Below, one piece after another: positions 38,131 to 46,021 of a stretch of 64,000 nt of DNA. The translations under genes and the position numbers were made by a program. The notes under the pieces are model-generated. The model saw only the letters and a program-made list of their open reading frames with translations, did not search any database and was not told where the DNA came from. The stretch comes from Clostridiales bacterium (GTDB lineage: Bacteria > Bacillota > Clostridia > Christensenellales > Aristaeellaceae): positions 1 through 64,000 of the forward strand of contig SFET01000016.1 of NCBI GenBank assembly GCA_004557125.1. The letters are read 5' to 3'. Position 1 is the stretch's first letter; each line of letters starts with the position of its first letter.

Positions 38131-39126
38131 ATGAAAAAGCTGCTTGCCCTGCTTCTTGCTGCCGTCATGCTGATGGCGGTTGCGGCGGCGGAGACCGTCA
38201 ACACCAAGGAGACCATCAAGGTCGGCGTGGTTCAGCTCGTGGACATGGCCGATTCCGATAGCGCCTACGAGGGCATGCTGGCCACCATCGCGGAGGCCGG
38301 CCTGTCCGACAAGATCATCGTGGAGCGCCAGAGCGCCGCGGGCGACGCAGGCACCATGACCACCATCATCCAGGGCTTCGTGGACGGCGGCTACGATCTG
38401 GTCGTGCCGGTGCTCACGCCCCCGGCCCAGGCGGCTGTGAACATCTGCGGCGGCGAGATTCCGATCATCTTCATGTCCGTGGTTGACCCGGTCTACTCCA
38501 AGATCGTGCCCGACTGGGACAGCGTGAGCCCGGAATACCTGGCCACCGGCACCTCCAACACCATCCCGGCGGACCTGATGATCGAGACCGCCAATGACAT
38601 CACCCCCATTGCTGAGGGCAAGAAGATCTGCATCATGTACAACACGTCCCAGAACAACGCCCAGTGCACCATGGAGGCCGCTGCGGCCTACTGCGATTCC
38701 ATGGGCTACGCCTACGACGTGGTGGGCTACACCGACGTTCCGGACTCCGTGACCCAGGCCAACGCCCTGGATCCCGACGAGTACGCCTACGTGTACGTCG
38801 CGCTGGACAGCGTCATCGCCGCCAACTTCAACCAGCTGGGCGAGACCCTGACCGAGATGGGCATCCCGGTCTACGGCGTTGCGGACGCCATGACTAGGGG
38901 CGGCGCGCTGTGCTCCTACGGCGTGGACTACACCATCGTGGGCAACATGACCGGCGAGATGATCGTTGAGTGGTACAATGGCACGCCCCTGGAGGACATG
39001 CCCTGCCGCCGCTACAGCGAGTTCAATCTGGTCATCAACAGCGATGTGCAGGAGGCCCTGGGCATCGAGCTGCCGGAGGAGTACGCCGCGCAGGCCACCT
39101 ATGTGAACACCGTGTGCGCGAACTGA
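38131..39126 (+). CDS. ABC transporter substrate-binding protein (TrpX / ABC_sub_bind family)
   Basis: A 331-aa secreted binding protein (Pfam ABC_sub_bind type): KVGVVQLVDMADSDSAYEGM, TIIQGFVDGGYDLVVPVLTP, IPIIFMSVVDPVYSKIV, GVADAMTRGGALCSYGVDYT. The family is linked to uptake of tryptophan or related small molecules, but ligand specificity cannot be read here. The signal peptide (MKKLLALLLAAVMLMAVAAA) lacks a lipobox cysteine, odd for a Gram-positive binding protein, which would normally be lipid-anchored. The second of two ATGs is used (SD AAGGAGAA). The permease and ATPase genes follow after a structured spacer. Confidence 0.88.
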   Translation: MKKLLALLLAAVMLMAVAAAETVNTKETIKVGVVQLVDMADSDSAYEGMLATIAEAGLSDKIIVERQSAAGDAGTMTTIIQGFVDGGYDLVVPVLTPPAQAAVNICGGEIPIIFMSVVDPVYSKIVPDWDSVSPEYLATGTSNTIPADLMIETANDITPIAEGKKICIMYNTSQNNAQCTMEAAAAYCDSMGYAYDVVGYTDVPDSVTQANALDPDEYAYVYVALDSVIAANFNQLGETLTEMGIPVYGVADAMTRGGALCSYGVDYTIVGNMTGEMIVEWYNGTPLEDMPCRRYSEFNLVINSDVQEALGIELPEEYAAQATYVNTVCAN

Positions 39127-39132
39127 CGGTCA

Positions 39133-39376
39133 TGTGGAGGGGGAAATCCCCCTCCACAGATCACTGATAAAGCCCACAAACGCAGAAATCCCAACCGAAA
39201 GTAGAGAATAAGGTTGGAATTTCTGCTTACTGCGTCAGCTGCGACTGCAAATTGCGGTCACTTACGTCCGTGTAAGTTCCCTTATTTGCAATCTTGCTTC
39301 CTTGTCTTGCGGGCTTTCTCAGCGTCTGCAAATCGTTGACTTGTCAACGATTTGTGGAGGGGGAAATCCCCCTCCA
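39133..39376 (+). repeat. Structured intergenic segment bounded by a 24-bp palindromic direct repeat
   Basis: TGTGGAGGGGGAAATCCCCCTCCA occurs at 39133 and again at 39353, each a self-complementary hairpin. Between them, 39182-39196 pairs with 39212-39226 (14 of 15 positions), 39260-39278 contains ACTTAC...GTAAGT, and AAATCGTTGAC-TT-GTCAACGATTT is a perfect 11-bp inverted repeat (39330-39353). No ORF fits. It could be a processed mRNA spacer that raises binding-protein levels over permease, a small RNA, or a non-autonomous repeat. Confidence 0.6.
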
Positions 39377-39422
39377 TTCTGCTTCTGCGGCTTGCCCTGC
39401 GCGGGCATTTCTGCTAAAATGA

Positions 39423-39449
39423 CGGGGAGTCTCGCTCCCCGCTTTTCTT
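39423..39449 (+). terminator. Terminator/attenuator between binding protein and permease genes
   Basis: CGGGGAG-TCTCG-CTCCCCG is followed by CTTTTCTTG. Partial termination here would explain more binding protein than permease, as is usual for ABC importers. Confidence 0.7.
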
Positions 39450-39509
39450 GATTTCAGGGAAAACTGCGCGGTTCGCCGCGCCATTCTTGATATTGGAGGA
39501 GCAATCCAC

Positions 39510-40442
39510 ATGACCAACCAAATCCTGGGAGCGCTGGAGCTGGGACTTGTCTACGGCCTGATGGTGCTCGGCGTATTCATCACGTTCCGCATCCTGAAGA
39601 TACCGGATCTGACGGTGGACGGCAGCATCACGCTGGGCATGGCGGTGTGCGCCATGCTGACCAATGCGGGACATCCCGGCATTGCGCTGATCGTCGCAAT
39701 GATTGCGGGCGCGCTGGCGGGCTGCATCACCGCCTTCCTCCAGACGAAGGCCAAGATCCCGCCGATCCTGGCGGGCATCATGACCATGTCCGGCCTGTAC
39801 TCCATCAACCTGCTGATCATGGACAACGGCAAGCCGAACATCTCCATCCTCGGCTCGCCCACGCTCTTCTCCATGTTCCAGGACGCAACGGGGCTTGACA
39901 AGCACGCCTCCCGCATCATCGTGGGCTTCCTGCTCTGCGCGGCGGTGGTGGCGCTGGTGGAGTTCTTCTTCACCACCCACGTGGGCCTGTGCATCCGGGC
40001 AACCGGCGACAACGAGGCCATGGTGCGCGCAACCTCCATCTCCACCGTGAAGATGAAGTGGATCGCCCTGGCGATGGCGAACGCCTGCGTGGCGCTCTCC
40101 GGCGCGATCTACACCCAGTACATCGGCTCGGCGGACGTGACGGCGGGCAGCGGCACGGTGGTCATCGGCTTTGCCTCCGTCATCATTGGCGAGACGATCT
40201 GCGTGAAAAAGACCCTCAAGGTGCAGCTGATCTCCACCATCGTGGGCAGCGTGCTCTACCGCATCATCATCGCCGTGGCCATCAAGACGAACCTCTTCCC
40301 GACCTACTTCCTGAAGTTCGTGTCGGTGTTCATCATCGCCGTCGCGCTGTCGGTCAAGCCGGTGCGCAATTGGATGGGTGAACGGAAGAACCGCCAGCGC
40401 CGGATGCGCGAGGCTGCAAAGGGAGGTGCGCAGGATGCTTGA
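39510..40442 (+). CDS. ABC transporter permease (TrpY-type)
   Basis: A 310-aa membrane protein of the branched-chain/sugar-type permease family (BPD_transp_2): LGLVYGLMVLGVFITFRIL, DLTVDGSITLGMAVCAML, IPPILAGIMTMSGLYSINL, VGLCIRATGDNEAMVRATSI (the coupling region), VVIGFASVIIGETI. About nine hydrophobic segments are visible. It forms the channel of the importer with the ATPase encoded next. ATG 39510 follows ATTGGAGGAGCAATCCAC. Its 3' end overlaps the ATPase start by 8 nt. Confidence 0.9.
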   Translation: MTNQILGALELGLVYGLMVLGVFITFRILKIPDLTVDGSITLGMAVCAMLTNAGHPGIALIVAMIAGALAGCITAFLQTKAKIPPILAGIMTMSGLYSINLLIMDNGKPNISILGSPTLFSMFQDATGLDKHASRIIVGFLLCAAVVALVEFFFTTHVGLCIRATGDNEAMVRATSISTVKMKWIALAMANACVALSGAIYTQYIGSADVTAGSGTVVIGFASVIIGETICVKKTLKVQLISTIVGSVLYRIIIAVAIKTNLFPTYFLKFVSVFIIAVALSVKPVRNWMGERKNRQRRMREAAKGGAQDA

Positions 40443-41226
40443 CATTCGCAACGTCTACAAGACCTTCGCCCCCGGCACGGTGAACGAAAAGAAGGTGCTC
40501 AAGGGCCTGTCGCTGCACATGAAGCCCGGCGATTTCGCCACCGTGATCGGCTCCAACGGCGCGGGCAAGACCACGCTGTTCAACGCCATCGCCGGAACCT
40601 TCCTCACCGACGAGGGCCAGATCTTCATCAACGGCGAGGACATGACCTTCAGGCCCGAAACCTACCGCGCGCGGGTCATCGGCCGCATCTTTCAGGACAC
40701 GATGATGGGCACCGCGCCGAACATGACCATCGAGCAGAACCTTGCCATCGCCTACGCCAGCACCAAGAAGGGACTGCGCCCGGCGATCACCCGCGCCGAC
40801 CGCGCCTACTTCCGGGAGACCCTCGCGCGCCTGAACATGGGTCTGGAGGACCGGATGAAGACGAAGATGGGCCTGCTCTCCGGCGGTCAGCGCCAGGCGA
40901 TCACGCTTTTGATGGCGGTGATCGTCACGCCGGACATCCTGCTGCTGGACGAGCACACCGCCGCGCTGGACCCGCTGACGGCGGAGAAGGTGCTCTCCAT
41001 CACCAGGGAGGTCGTGGCGGAGAAGCACATCACCACGCTGATGATCACCCACAACATCGCCTCGGCCCTGGAGCTGGGCAACCGCACGCTGATGATGGAC
41101 GACGGCCAGATCGTGCTGGATCTCTCCGGCGAGGAGCGCGTCCGCCTGAGCGTGGAGGGCCTGCTGCAGAAGTACCGCGAGGTCAAGGGCAAAATGCTGG
41201 ACAACGACCGCATCCTGCTGTCCTGA
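40435..41226 (+). CDS. ABC transporter ATP-binding protein (TrpZ-type)
   Basis: A 263-aa ATPase: Walker A as VIGSNGAGKTTLFNAIAG, Q-loop as GRIFQDTMMGTAPNMTIEQN, signature LLSGGQRQAITLLMAV, Walker B and D-loop as ILLLDEHTAALDPLTAEKVL (with EHT in place of the usual EPT), and the switch histidine in MITHNIASALELG. The start at 40435 (MLDIRNVYKT) has SD GGGAGGTG at 7 nt and overlaps the permease end. It powers the importer encoded by the two preceding genes. Confidence 0.93.
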   Translation: MLDIRNVYKTFAPGTVNEKKVLKGLSLHMKPGDFATVIGSNGAGKTTLFNAIAGTFLTDEGQIFINGEDMTFRPETYRARVIGRIFQDTMMGTAPNMTIEQNLAIAYASTKKGLRPAITRADRAYFRETLARLNMGLEDRMKTKMGLLSGGQRQAITLLMAVIVTPDILLLDEHTAALDPLTAEKVLSITREVVAEKHITTLMITHNIASALELGNRTLMMDDGQIVLDLSGEERVRLSVEGLLQKYREVKGKMLDNDRILLS

Positions 41227-41249
41227 ACGACTGAAATGGAGGAAATAAC

Positions 41250-41579
41250 ATGATCCTGAATTTTGATTCCATACCGGAAACCGTGATGACCAACTTCAAG
41301 GGCGGCGAAAAGAGCACCATTGCGCACATGTTCGTCGATCCCCTGTGCCGCATCATGCGCGGCCGCCTGGAGAGCGGCGGCAGCATCGGTCTGCACACCC
41401 ACGAGGACAGCTGCGAGATCGTCTACTGCTTCTCCGGCAGTGCGAAGGTGATCTACGACGGTGCGGAGCTGCGGCTTTCTGCTGGCGAGGCCCACTACTG
41501 CCCCAAGGGCCACAGCCACACCGTCATCAACGATACCGACGGGGAGATGCAGTTCCTCGCGGTCGTGCCCCAGCAGTAA
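41250..41579 (+). CDS. Small cupin-domain protein
   Basis: A 109-aa single-domain cupin: GGSIGLHTHEDSCEIVYCFS holds the first motif (two His, Glu), and LSAGEAHYCPKGHSHTVIND the second (Pro-Gly-like turn and His). The metal ligands HxH...E...H are all present. Such small cupins may be enzymes, sugar-binding proteins or sensors. The gene lies 23 bp after the ATPase with a strong SD (AATGGAGGAAATAAC), so it is probably the last gene of the transporter operon and may act on the imported ligand. Confidence 0.85.
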   Translation: MILNFDSIPETVMTNFKGGEKSTIAHMFVDPLCRIMRGRLESGGSIGLHTHEDSCEIVYCFSGSAKVIYDGAELRLSAGEAHYCPKGHSHTVINDTDGEMQFLAVVPQQ

Positions 41580-41580
41580 C

Positions 41581-41655
41581 GGCGAGCCGCCGCTGGCACA
41601 TCGCTTCGCGGTTCAAGCGAACGAGGCTCTATCCCCATAGATCAGAGGGATAGAG
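41581..41655 (+). repeat. Intergenic repeat, truncated copy A
   Basis: This 75-bp segment (from GGCGAGCCGCCGCTGGCACA to GGGATAGAG) matches the 5' part of copy B directly behind it and stops inside the first hairpin. It begins immediately after the cupin stop codon. Confidence 0.85.
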
Positions 41656-41820
41656 CGGCGAGCCGCCGCTGGCACATGCCTGTCGGCGTTCAAGCGAACG
41701 AGGCTCTATCCCCATAGATCAGAGGGATAGAGCCTCTGTGTTTCTTTCCTGTAGTATCTTTTGCTGTAAGCACGAAATCAGACCCGGCAGGGATGGGTCT
41801 GATTTCTTACGTCCGGTTCT
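41656..41820 (+). repeat. Intergenic repeat, copy B, carrying two hairpins
   Basis: A ~165-bp unit. It contains GAGGCTCTATCC...GGGATAGAGCCTC (41700-41736) followed by TGTGTTTCTTTCCT, and AAATCAGACCC...GGGTCTGATTT (41775-41805). Copies C and D downstream of the LRR gene are nearly identical and in the same orientation. The hairpins should act as terminators for plus-strand transcripts. Confidence 0.9.
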
Positions 41821-41840
41821 GCCTGGATTCGCTCGTCTCC

Positions 41841-41868
41841 GTAGGGCGGGATGCCCACATCCCGCCGC
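41841..41868. repeat. REP-like palindrome
   Basis: GTAGGGCGGGATGCCCACATCCCGCCGC is a GC-rich imperfect palindrome. Related copies occur at 43752-43778 and 61391-61420, so it belongs to a dispersed palindromic repeat family. The rest of the 41,580-41,991 gap holds repeats A and B and the promoter below. Confidence 0.65.
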
Positions 41869-41927
41869 TCCCCATTTCTGCGGGCGCAAGGCCCGCATCC
41901 GCAAATCCGTCGCGGCGCATCCGTTTG

Positions 41928-41956
41928 TTTACAAGGGCACAATTTTATGTTATTAT
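41928..41956 (+). promoter_or_regulatory. Promoter of the BspA-like gene
   Basis: TTTACA (41928-41933) - 17 nt - TATTAT (41951-41956), 36 bp upstream of the LRR gene start. Confidence 0.7.
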
Positions 41957-41991
41957 CATGGCAATTATTTCACACAAGGAGAGAGATACAC

Positions 41992-43722
41992 ATGTTCAAA
42001 AAGCTGCTTGCAATTCTGCTCACTTGCCTGATGCTGATCCCTGGCGGCATCGCCATGGCCGAGGAAGCGGAAGCCCTGACCAGCGGAGATTACGAATACA
42101 CCCTCAACGATGACGGCAGCGCAAGCATTACGTGGTACAACGGCAGTGCAAAAGCCCTGACCGTCCCGGCGGAGCTGGACGGCCACACGGTCACCTCCAT
42201 TGACGATTCTGCGTTTTCCGACTGCGAATCCCTGGCCTCCATCACGCTCCCCGACAGCGTCACCTCCATTGGCGATTCTGCGTTTTCCTTCTGCGACTCC
42301 CTGACCACCATCACGCTCCCCGACAGCGTCACCACCATTGGCGATTGGGCGTTTTCCTACTGCGACTCCTTGACCACCATCACGCTCCCCGACAGCGTCA
42401 CCTCCGTTGGCGCAAATCCATTTTCTACTTGTAGAAATCTGACACAGATCACCGTCTCCCCCGACCATCCCACCCTTGCAACCATCGATGGCGTGCTGTT
42501 CGAGAAAACCACCCGGACGCTGATCTGCTATCCCTTTGCCTTCACGGCGGAATCCTATGCCGTGCCGCAGGGGATTCAGGCCATTGGCGATTCTGCGTTT
42601 TACTGGTGCGACTCCCTGACCGCCATCACGCTCCCCGACAGCGTCACCACCATTGGCGATAGGGCGTTTTTCCGCTGCGACTCCCTGACCACCATCACGC
42701 TCCCCGACAGCGTCACCACCATTGGCGATAGGGCGTTTTTCGGCTGCAACTCCCTGACCGCTATCACGCTCCCCGCCAGTGTCACCTCCATTGGCGATCA
42801 GGCGTTTTCCGACTGCGCATCCCTGACCACCATCACGCTCCCCGACGGCGTCACCTCCATTGGTTATGGGGCGTTTTCCGACTGCGACTCCCTGACCGCC
42901 ATCACGCTCCCCGACAGCGTCACCTCCGTTGGCGCAAATCCATTCACCTATTGCGGCCAATTGGCACAGATCACCGTCTCCCCCGACCATCCCACCCTTG
43001 CAACCATCGATGGCGTGCTGTTTGAAAAGGCCACCCGGACGCTGATCTGCTATCCCTGCGCCTTCACGGCGGAAACCTATGCCGTACCGCAGGGGATTCA
43101 GGCCATTGGCGATCAGGCGTTTTCCGAGTGCGAATCCCTGACCTCCATCACGCTCCCCGACAGCGTCACCTCCATTGGCGAAAGGGCGTTTTCTGGGTGC
43201 GAATCCCTGACCTCCATCACGCTCCCCGACAGCGTCACCTCCATTGGCGATGGGGCGTTTTTCTACTGCGAATCCCTGACATCCATCACGCTCCCCGACA
43301 GCGTCACCTCCATTGGCGGTGGGGCGTTTTCCGACTGCGACTCCCTGACCACCATCACGCTCCCCGACAGCGTCACCTCCATTGGCGATTCTGCGTTTTC
43401 CGGGTGCGAATCCCTGGCCTCCATCACGCTCCCCGACAGCATCGCCACCATTGCCGATTATGCGTTTTTCGGCTGCAACTACCTGACCACCATCATGCTC
43501 CCCGACAGCGTTACCACCATTGGCGATAAGGCGTTTTCCGGCTGCGAATCCCTGACCTCCATCACGCTCCCCGACAGCGTCACCTCCATTGGCGAAGACG
43601 CCTTTGCAGATTCTCCCAAGCTCACCCTGACCGTCCCCCGGGACTCCTATGCGCTTGCGTATGCAAAGGAGAACGGCATTCCCTACACCTATCCCGACAG
43701 CATGGACTGGCTGAACGGCTGA
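41992..43722 (+). CDS. Secreted BspA-like leucine-rich-repeat protein
   Basis: A 576-aa protein with a signal peptide (MFKKLLAILLTCLMLIPGGI) followed by TpLRR/BspA-type (LRR_5) repeats. I count fifteen 23-residue units of the form LTxITLPDSVTSIGDxAFxxCxS, interrupted twice by a longer unit (ITVSPDHPTLATIDGVLFEK...). It ends with a short cap (SYALAYAKENGIPYTYPDS) and no visible sortase motif, membrane anchor or S-layer domain. BspA-like proteins are surface or secreted adhesins binding host or microbial partners. The 69-bp DNA units are almost identical, so copy number may vary by recombination. ATG 41992 follows CAAGGAGAGAGATACAC. The gene is flanked by directly repeated terminator-bearing elements. 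Confidence 0.92.
   Translation: MFKKLLAILLTCLMLIPGGIAMAEEAEALTSGDYEYTLNDDGSASITWYNGSAKALTVPAELDGHTVTSIDDSAFSDCESLASITLPDSVTSIGDSAFSFCDSLTTITLPDSVTTIGDWAFSYCDSLTTITLPDSVTSVGANPFSTCRNLTQITVSPDHPTLATIDGVLFEKTTRTLICYPFAFTAESYAVPQGIQAIGDSAFYWCDSLTAITLPDSVTTIGDRAFFRCDSLTTITLPDSVTTIGDRAFFGCNSLTAITLPASVTSIGDQAFSDCASLTTITLPDGVTSIGYGAFSDCDSLTAITLPDSVTSVGANPFTYCGQLAQITVSPDHPTLATIDGVLFEKATRTLICYPCAFTAETYAVPQGIQAIGDQAFSECESLTSITLPDSVTSIGERAFSGCESLTSITLPDSVTSIGDGAFFYCESLTSITLPDSVTSIGGGAFSDCDSLTTITLPDSVTSIGDSAFSGCESLASITLPDSIATIADYAFFGCNYLTTIMLPDSVTTIGDKAFSGCESLTSITLPDSVTSIGEDAFADSPKLTLTVPRDSYALAYAKENGIPYTYPDSMDWLNG
42200..43615 (+). repeat. 69-bp tandem repeats encoding LRR units
   Basis: Fifteen near-identical 69-bp units share the core ATCACGCTCCCCGACAGCGT and differ mainly at the loop codons after GGCGAT. 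Two ~160-bp spacer units (around 42,430 and 42,970) are themselves near-identical copies. Confidence 0.9.
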
Positions 43723-43779
43723 TGCCAGACTGACCGGGCTCGCTCTACACCGCAGGGAGGCATGCCCACATCCCGCCGA

Positions 43780-43964
43780 CGGCGAGCCGCCGCTGGCAGG
43801 CGGGGCCTGCAGCCACATCGCTTCGCGGTTCAAGCGACCGAGGCTCTATCCCCATAGATCAGAGGGATAGAGCCTCTGTGTTTCTTTCCTACAGTATCTT
43901 TTGCTGTAAGCACGAAATCAGACCCGGCAGGAATGGGTCTGATTTCTTACGACCGGTTCTGAAG
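43780..43964 (+). repeat. Intergenic repeat, copy C
   Basis: Nearly identical to copy B, including both hairpins (first hairpin around 43,850-43,886) and the TGTGTTTCTTTCCT tract, starting from the same GGCGAGCCGCCGCTGGCA leader. It lies about 60 bp after the LRR gene stop and should terminate its transcript. Confidence 0.9.
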
Positions 43965-44130
43965 CAGGCGGGGCCTGCACCCACATCGCTTCGCGGTTCA
44001 AGCGAACGAGGCTCTATCCCCATAGATCAGAGGGATAGAGCCTCTGTGTTACTTTCCTGTAGTATCTTTTGTTGTAAGCACGAAATCAGACCCGGCAGGA
44101 ATGGGTCTGATTTCTTACGTCCAGTTCTGA
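43965..44130 (+). repeat. Intergenic repeat, copy D
   Basis: A further copy directly abutting copy C with only scattered base changes (for example GTTACTTTCC in place of GTTTCTTTCC). The remaining part of the gap up to 44,308 contains only the promoter below and no gene. Confidence 0.9.
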
Positions 44131-44255
44131 AGCAGGCGGGGCCTGCGGCCACAACGGCAGGCATGCCCGCATTCCGCCGCACGCTTTCCGGATCGCCGAT
44201 CTGACGCGAAATGCCCGCATTTTGCGCGAAACGGCCGGGTTTAACGCTCTGTGCG

Positions 44256-44284
44256 TTGAATTCGGCGCTTCCATCCACTACAAT
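44256..44284 (+). promoter_or_regulatory. Promoter of the ACT/UPF0210 operon
   Basis: TTGAAT (44256-44261) - 17 nt - TACAAT (44279-44284), 25 bp upstream of the ACT-domain gene. Confidence 0.7.
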
Positions 44285-44308
44285 AGGCTGGAAGCGAGGT
44301 GTATCAAT

Positions 44309-44590
44309 ATGAATGAAATGAAGAAGGCGGTCGTCAGCGTGCTGGGCAACGATCAGCGCGGCATCATCGCCCGCGTGACGAAGATCCTCTACGAGCACGA
44401 TGTGAATATTCTCGATATCTCCCAGACCATCGTCTCCGGCCTGTTCAGCATGATCATGGTCGTGGACATCTCCTCCGAGCACTGCAACTTTGACAGCGTG
44501 TCCCAGGAGCTGACCTCCCTGGGCGAGCGCCTGGGCCTGCAGATTCGCATTCAGAGAAACGAAATCTTTGATGCGATGCACCACATCTGA
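44309..44590 (+). CDS. ACT-domain protein (UPF0237)
   Basis: A 93-aa stand-alone ACT domain: KKAVVSVLGNDQRGIIARVT, ILYEHDVNILDISQTIVSGL, FSMIMVVDISSEHCNFDSVS. The N-D-x-x-G-I-I-A ligand loop is intact, so it likely binds an amino acid or similar metabolite. UPF0237 genes are nearly always paired with UPF0210, as here, with 16 bp between stop and the next start. ATG 44309 follows AAGCGAGGTGTATCAAT; the longer frame upstream overlaps the promoter. Confidence 0.92.
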   Translation: MNEMKKAVVSVLGNDQRGIIARVTKILYEHDVNILDISQTIVSGLFSMIMVVDISSEHCNFDSVSQELTSLGERLGLQIRIQRNEIFDAMHHI

Positions 44591-44606
44591 CGGAGGAGGC
44601 GGCAGC

Positions 44607-45959
44607 GTGTTCAATACCCATGATATTATGGAGACCCTGAAGATGATCGACCACCAGAAGCTGGATGTGCGCACGATCACCATGGGCATCTCCCTGTTCA
44701 ACTGCGTCACCGACGATGAAAAGCTGCTGTGCAGCCGGGTCTACAACCGCATCGCCCGCCAGGCCGAAAACCTGGTGAAGGTGGGGCAGTCCATCGAGCG
44801 CGAGTTTGGCGTGCCCATCGTCAACAAGCGCATCTCCGTGACCCCGGCGGCGCTGATCTCCGGCGGCATCAAGCACCCGGAGAAGCTGGCCCTTGCGCTG
44901 GATTCCGCAGCCAAGGAGACCGGCGTGGACTTCATCGGCGGCTATTCGGCGCTGGTGCACAAGGCCATGACCGAGGCCGACGAGCGGCTGATTCGCTCCA
45001 TTCCCGAGGCGCTGGCCACCACCGACGTGGTCTGCTCCTCCATCAACATCGGCTCCACCCGCGCGGGCATCAACATGGACGCGGTCGCGCTGATGGGCCA
45101 GATCGTGAAGCAGACCGCAGAGCGCACCGCCGACCGCGACGGCCTGGGCTGCGCCAAGCTGGTGGTGTTCTGCAATGCCGTGGAGGACAATCCCTTCATG
45201 GCGGGCGCGTTCCACGGCCCGGGCGAGGGCGACTGCGCGGTGAGCGTGGGCGTATCCGGCCCCGGCGTGGTGAAGGTCGCGCTGGAGAAGGTCAAGGGAC
45301 AGCCGCTCAATGTGGTGGCCGAGACCATCAAGCGCACCGCCTTCCAGATCACCCGCGTGGGCCAGCTGGTGGCCATGGAGGCCAGCCGCCGCCTGAACGT
45401 GCCCTTTGGCATCGTGGATCTGTCCCTGGCGCCGACCCCGGCGGTGGGCGACAGCGTGGCGGCAATCCTGGAGGAGATGGGTCTGGAGTGCTGCGGCACC
45501 CACGGCACCACCGCAGCCCTGGCGCTGCTCAACGACGCGGTCAAGAAGGGCGGCGTGATGGCCTCGTCCAACGTGGGCGGCCTCTCCGGCGCGTTCATTC
45601 CGGTCAGCGAGGACAGCGGCATGATCCATGCGGCGGAGGTCGGCGCGCTGAGCATGGAGAAGCTGGAGGCCATGACCTGCGTCTGCTCCGTGGGCCTGGA
45701 CATGATCGCCATCCCCGGCGACACCAGCGCCGAGACCATCTCCGCCATCATTGCGGACGAGGCGGCCATCGGCATGGTGAACAACAAGACCACCGCGGTG
45801 CGCGTGATTCCCGCGCCCGGCACCAAGCCCGGCGACAACGTGGAGTTCGGCGGCTTGCTGGGCCACGCGCCGGTGATTCCGCTGAACCGCTTCGGCTCCG
45901 CGGAGTTCATCCAGCGCGGCGGCAGAATTCCCGCGCCGCTGCACAGCCTGCGAAATTAA
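44607..45959 (+). CDS. PFL family protein (UPF0210)
   Basis: A 450-aa protein of UPF0210: LDVRTITMGISLFNCVTDDE, GVPIVNKRISVTPAALISGG, GSTRAGINMDAVALMGQIVK, VVFCNAVEDNPFMAGAFHGP, GDCAVSVGVSGPGVVKVAL, GLDMIAIPGDTSAETISAII. The fold is related to glycyl-radical/pyruvate formate-lyase-like proteins, but the activity is unknown. The start is GTG 44607, seven nt after GGAGGAGG, giving the normal family length. It is co-transcribed with the ACT protein, its likely regulatory partner. Confidence 0.93.
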   Translation: MFNTHDIMETLKMIDHQKLDVRTITMGISLFNCVTDDEKLLCSRVYNRIARQAENLVKVGQSIEREFGVPIVNKRISVTPAALISGGIKHPEKLALALDSAAKETGVDFIGGYSALVHKAMTEADERLIRSIPEALATTDVVCSSINIGSTRAGINMDAVALMGQIVKQTAERTADRDGLGCAKLVVFCNAVEDNPFMAGAFHGPGEGDCAVSVGVSGPGVVKVALEKVKGQPLNVVAETIKRTAFQITRVGQLVAMEASRRLNVPFGIVDLSLAPTPAVGDSVAAILEEMGLECCGTHGTTAALALLNDAVKKGGVMASSNVGGLSGAFIPVSEDSGMIHAAEVGALSMEKLEAMTCVCSVGLDMIAIPGDTSAETISAIIADEAAIGMVNNKTTAVRVIPAPGTKPGDNVEFGGLLGHAPVIPLNRFGSAEFIQRGGRIPAPLHSLRN

Positions 45960-45962
45960 TTG

Positions 45963-45990
45963 TTGCATTCCACTGAAAAACGGTTATAAT
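45963..45990 (+). promoter_or_regulatory. Promoter of the DUF1858 gene
   Basis: TTGCAT (45963-45968) - 16 nt - TATAAT (45985-45990), 32 bp upstream of the start codon. Confidence 0.7.
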
Positions 45991-46021
45991 ATATTCAGAA
46001 ACCGAATTGGAGGTAAGAATT

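Noticed and set aside
39133..39376. The spacer with terminal repeats considered as a retron or group II intron
   Set aside because: No reverse transcriptase or maturase is adjacent and no intron domain V-like motif was seen. Left as an unassigned structured element.
42220..43620. Regularly spaced near-identical units at 42.2-43.6 kb considered as a CRISPR array
   Set aside because: The 69-bp periodicity is in frame and encodes LRR units with no variable spacers. It is a coding repeat.
41965..43833. A 622-codon minus-strand frame with regular GDAVGERDGGQG repeats opposite the LRR gene
   Set aside because: The repetitiveness is inherited from the 69-bp LRR units on the plus strand. It has no signal peptide, SD or promoter.
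44454..45968. A 504-codon minus-strand frame opposite the UPF0210 gene
   Set aside because: Shadow frame of the conserved UPF0210 protein, low-complexity His/Ala/Gly composition.
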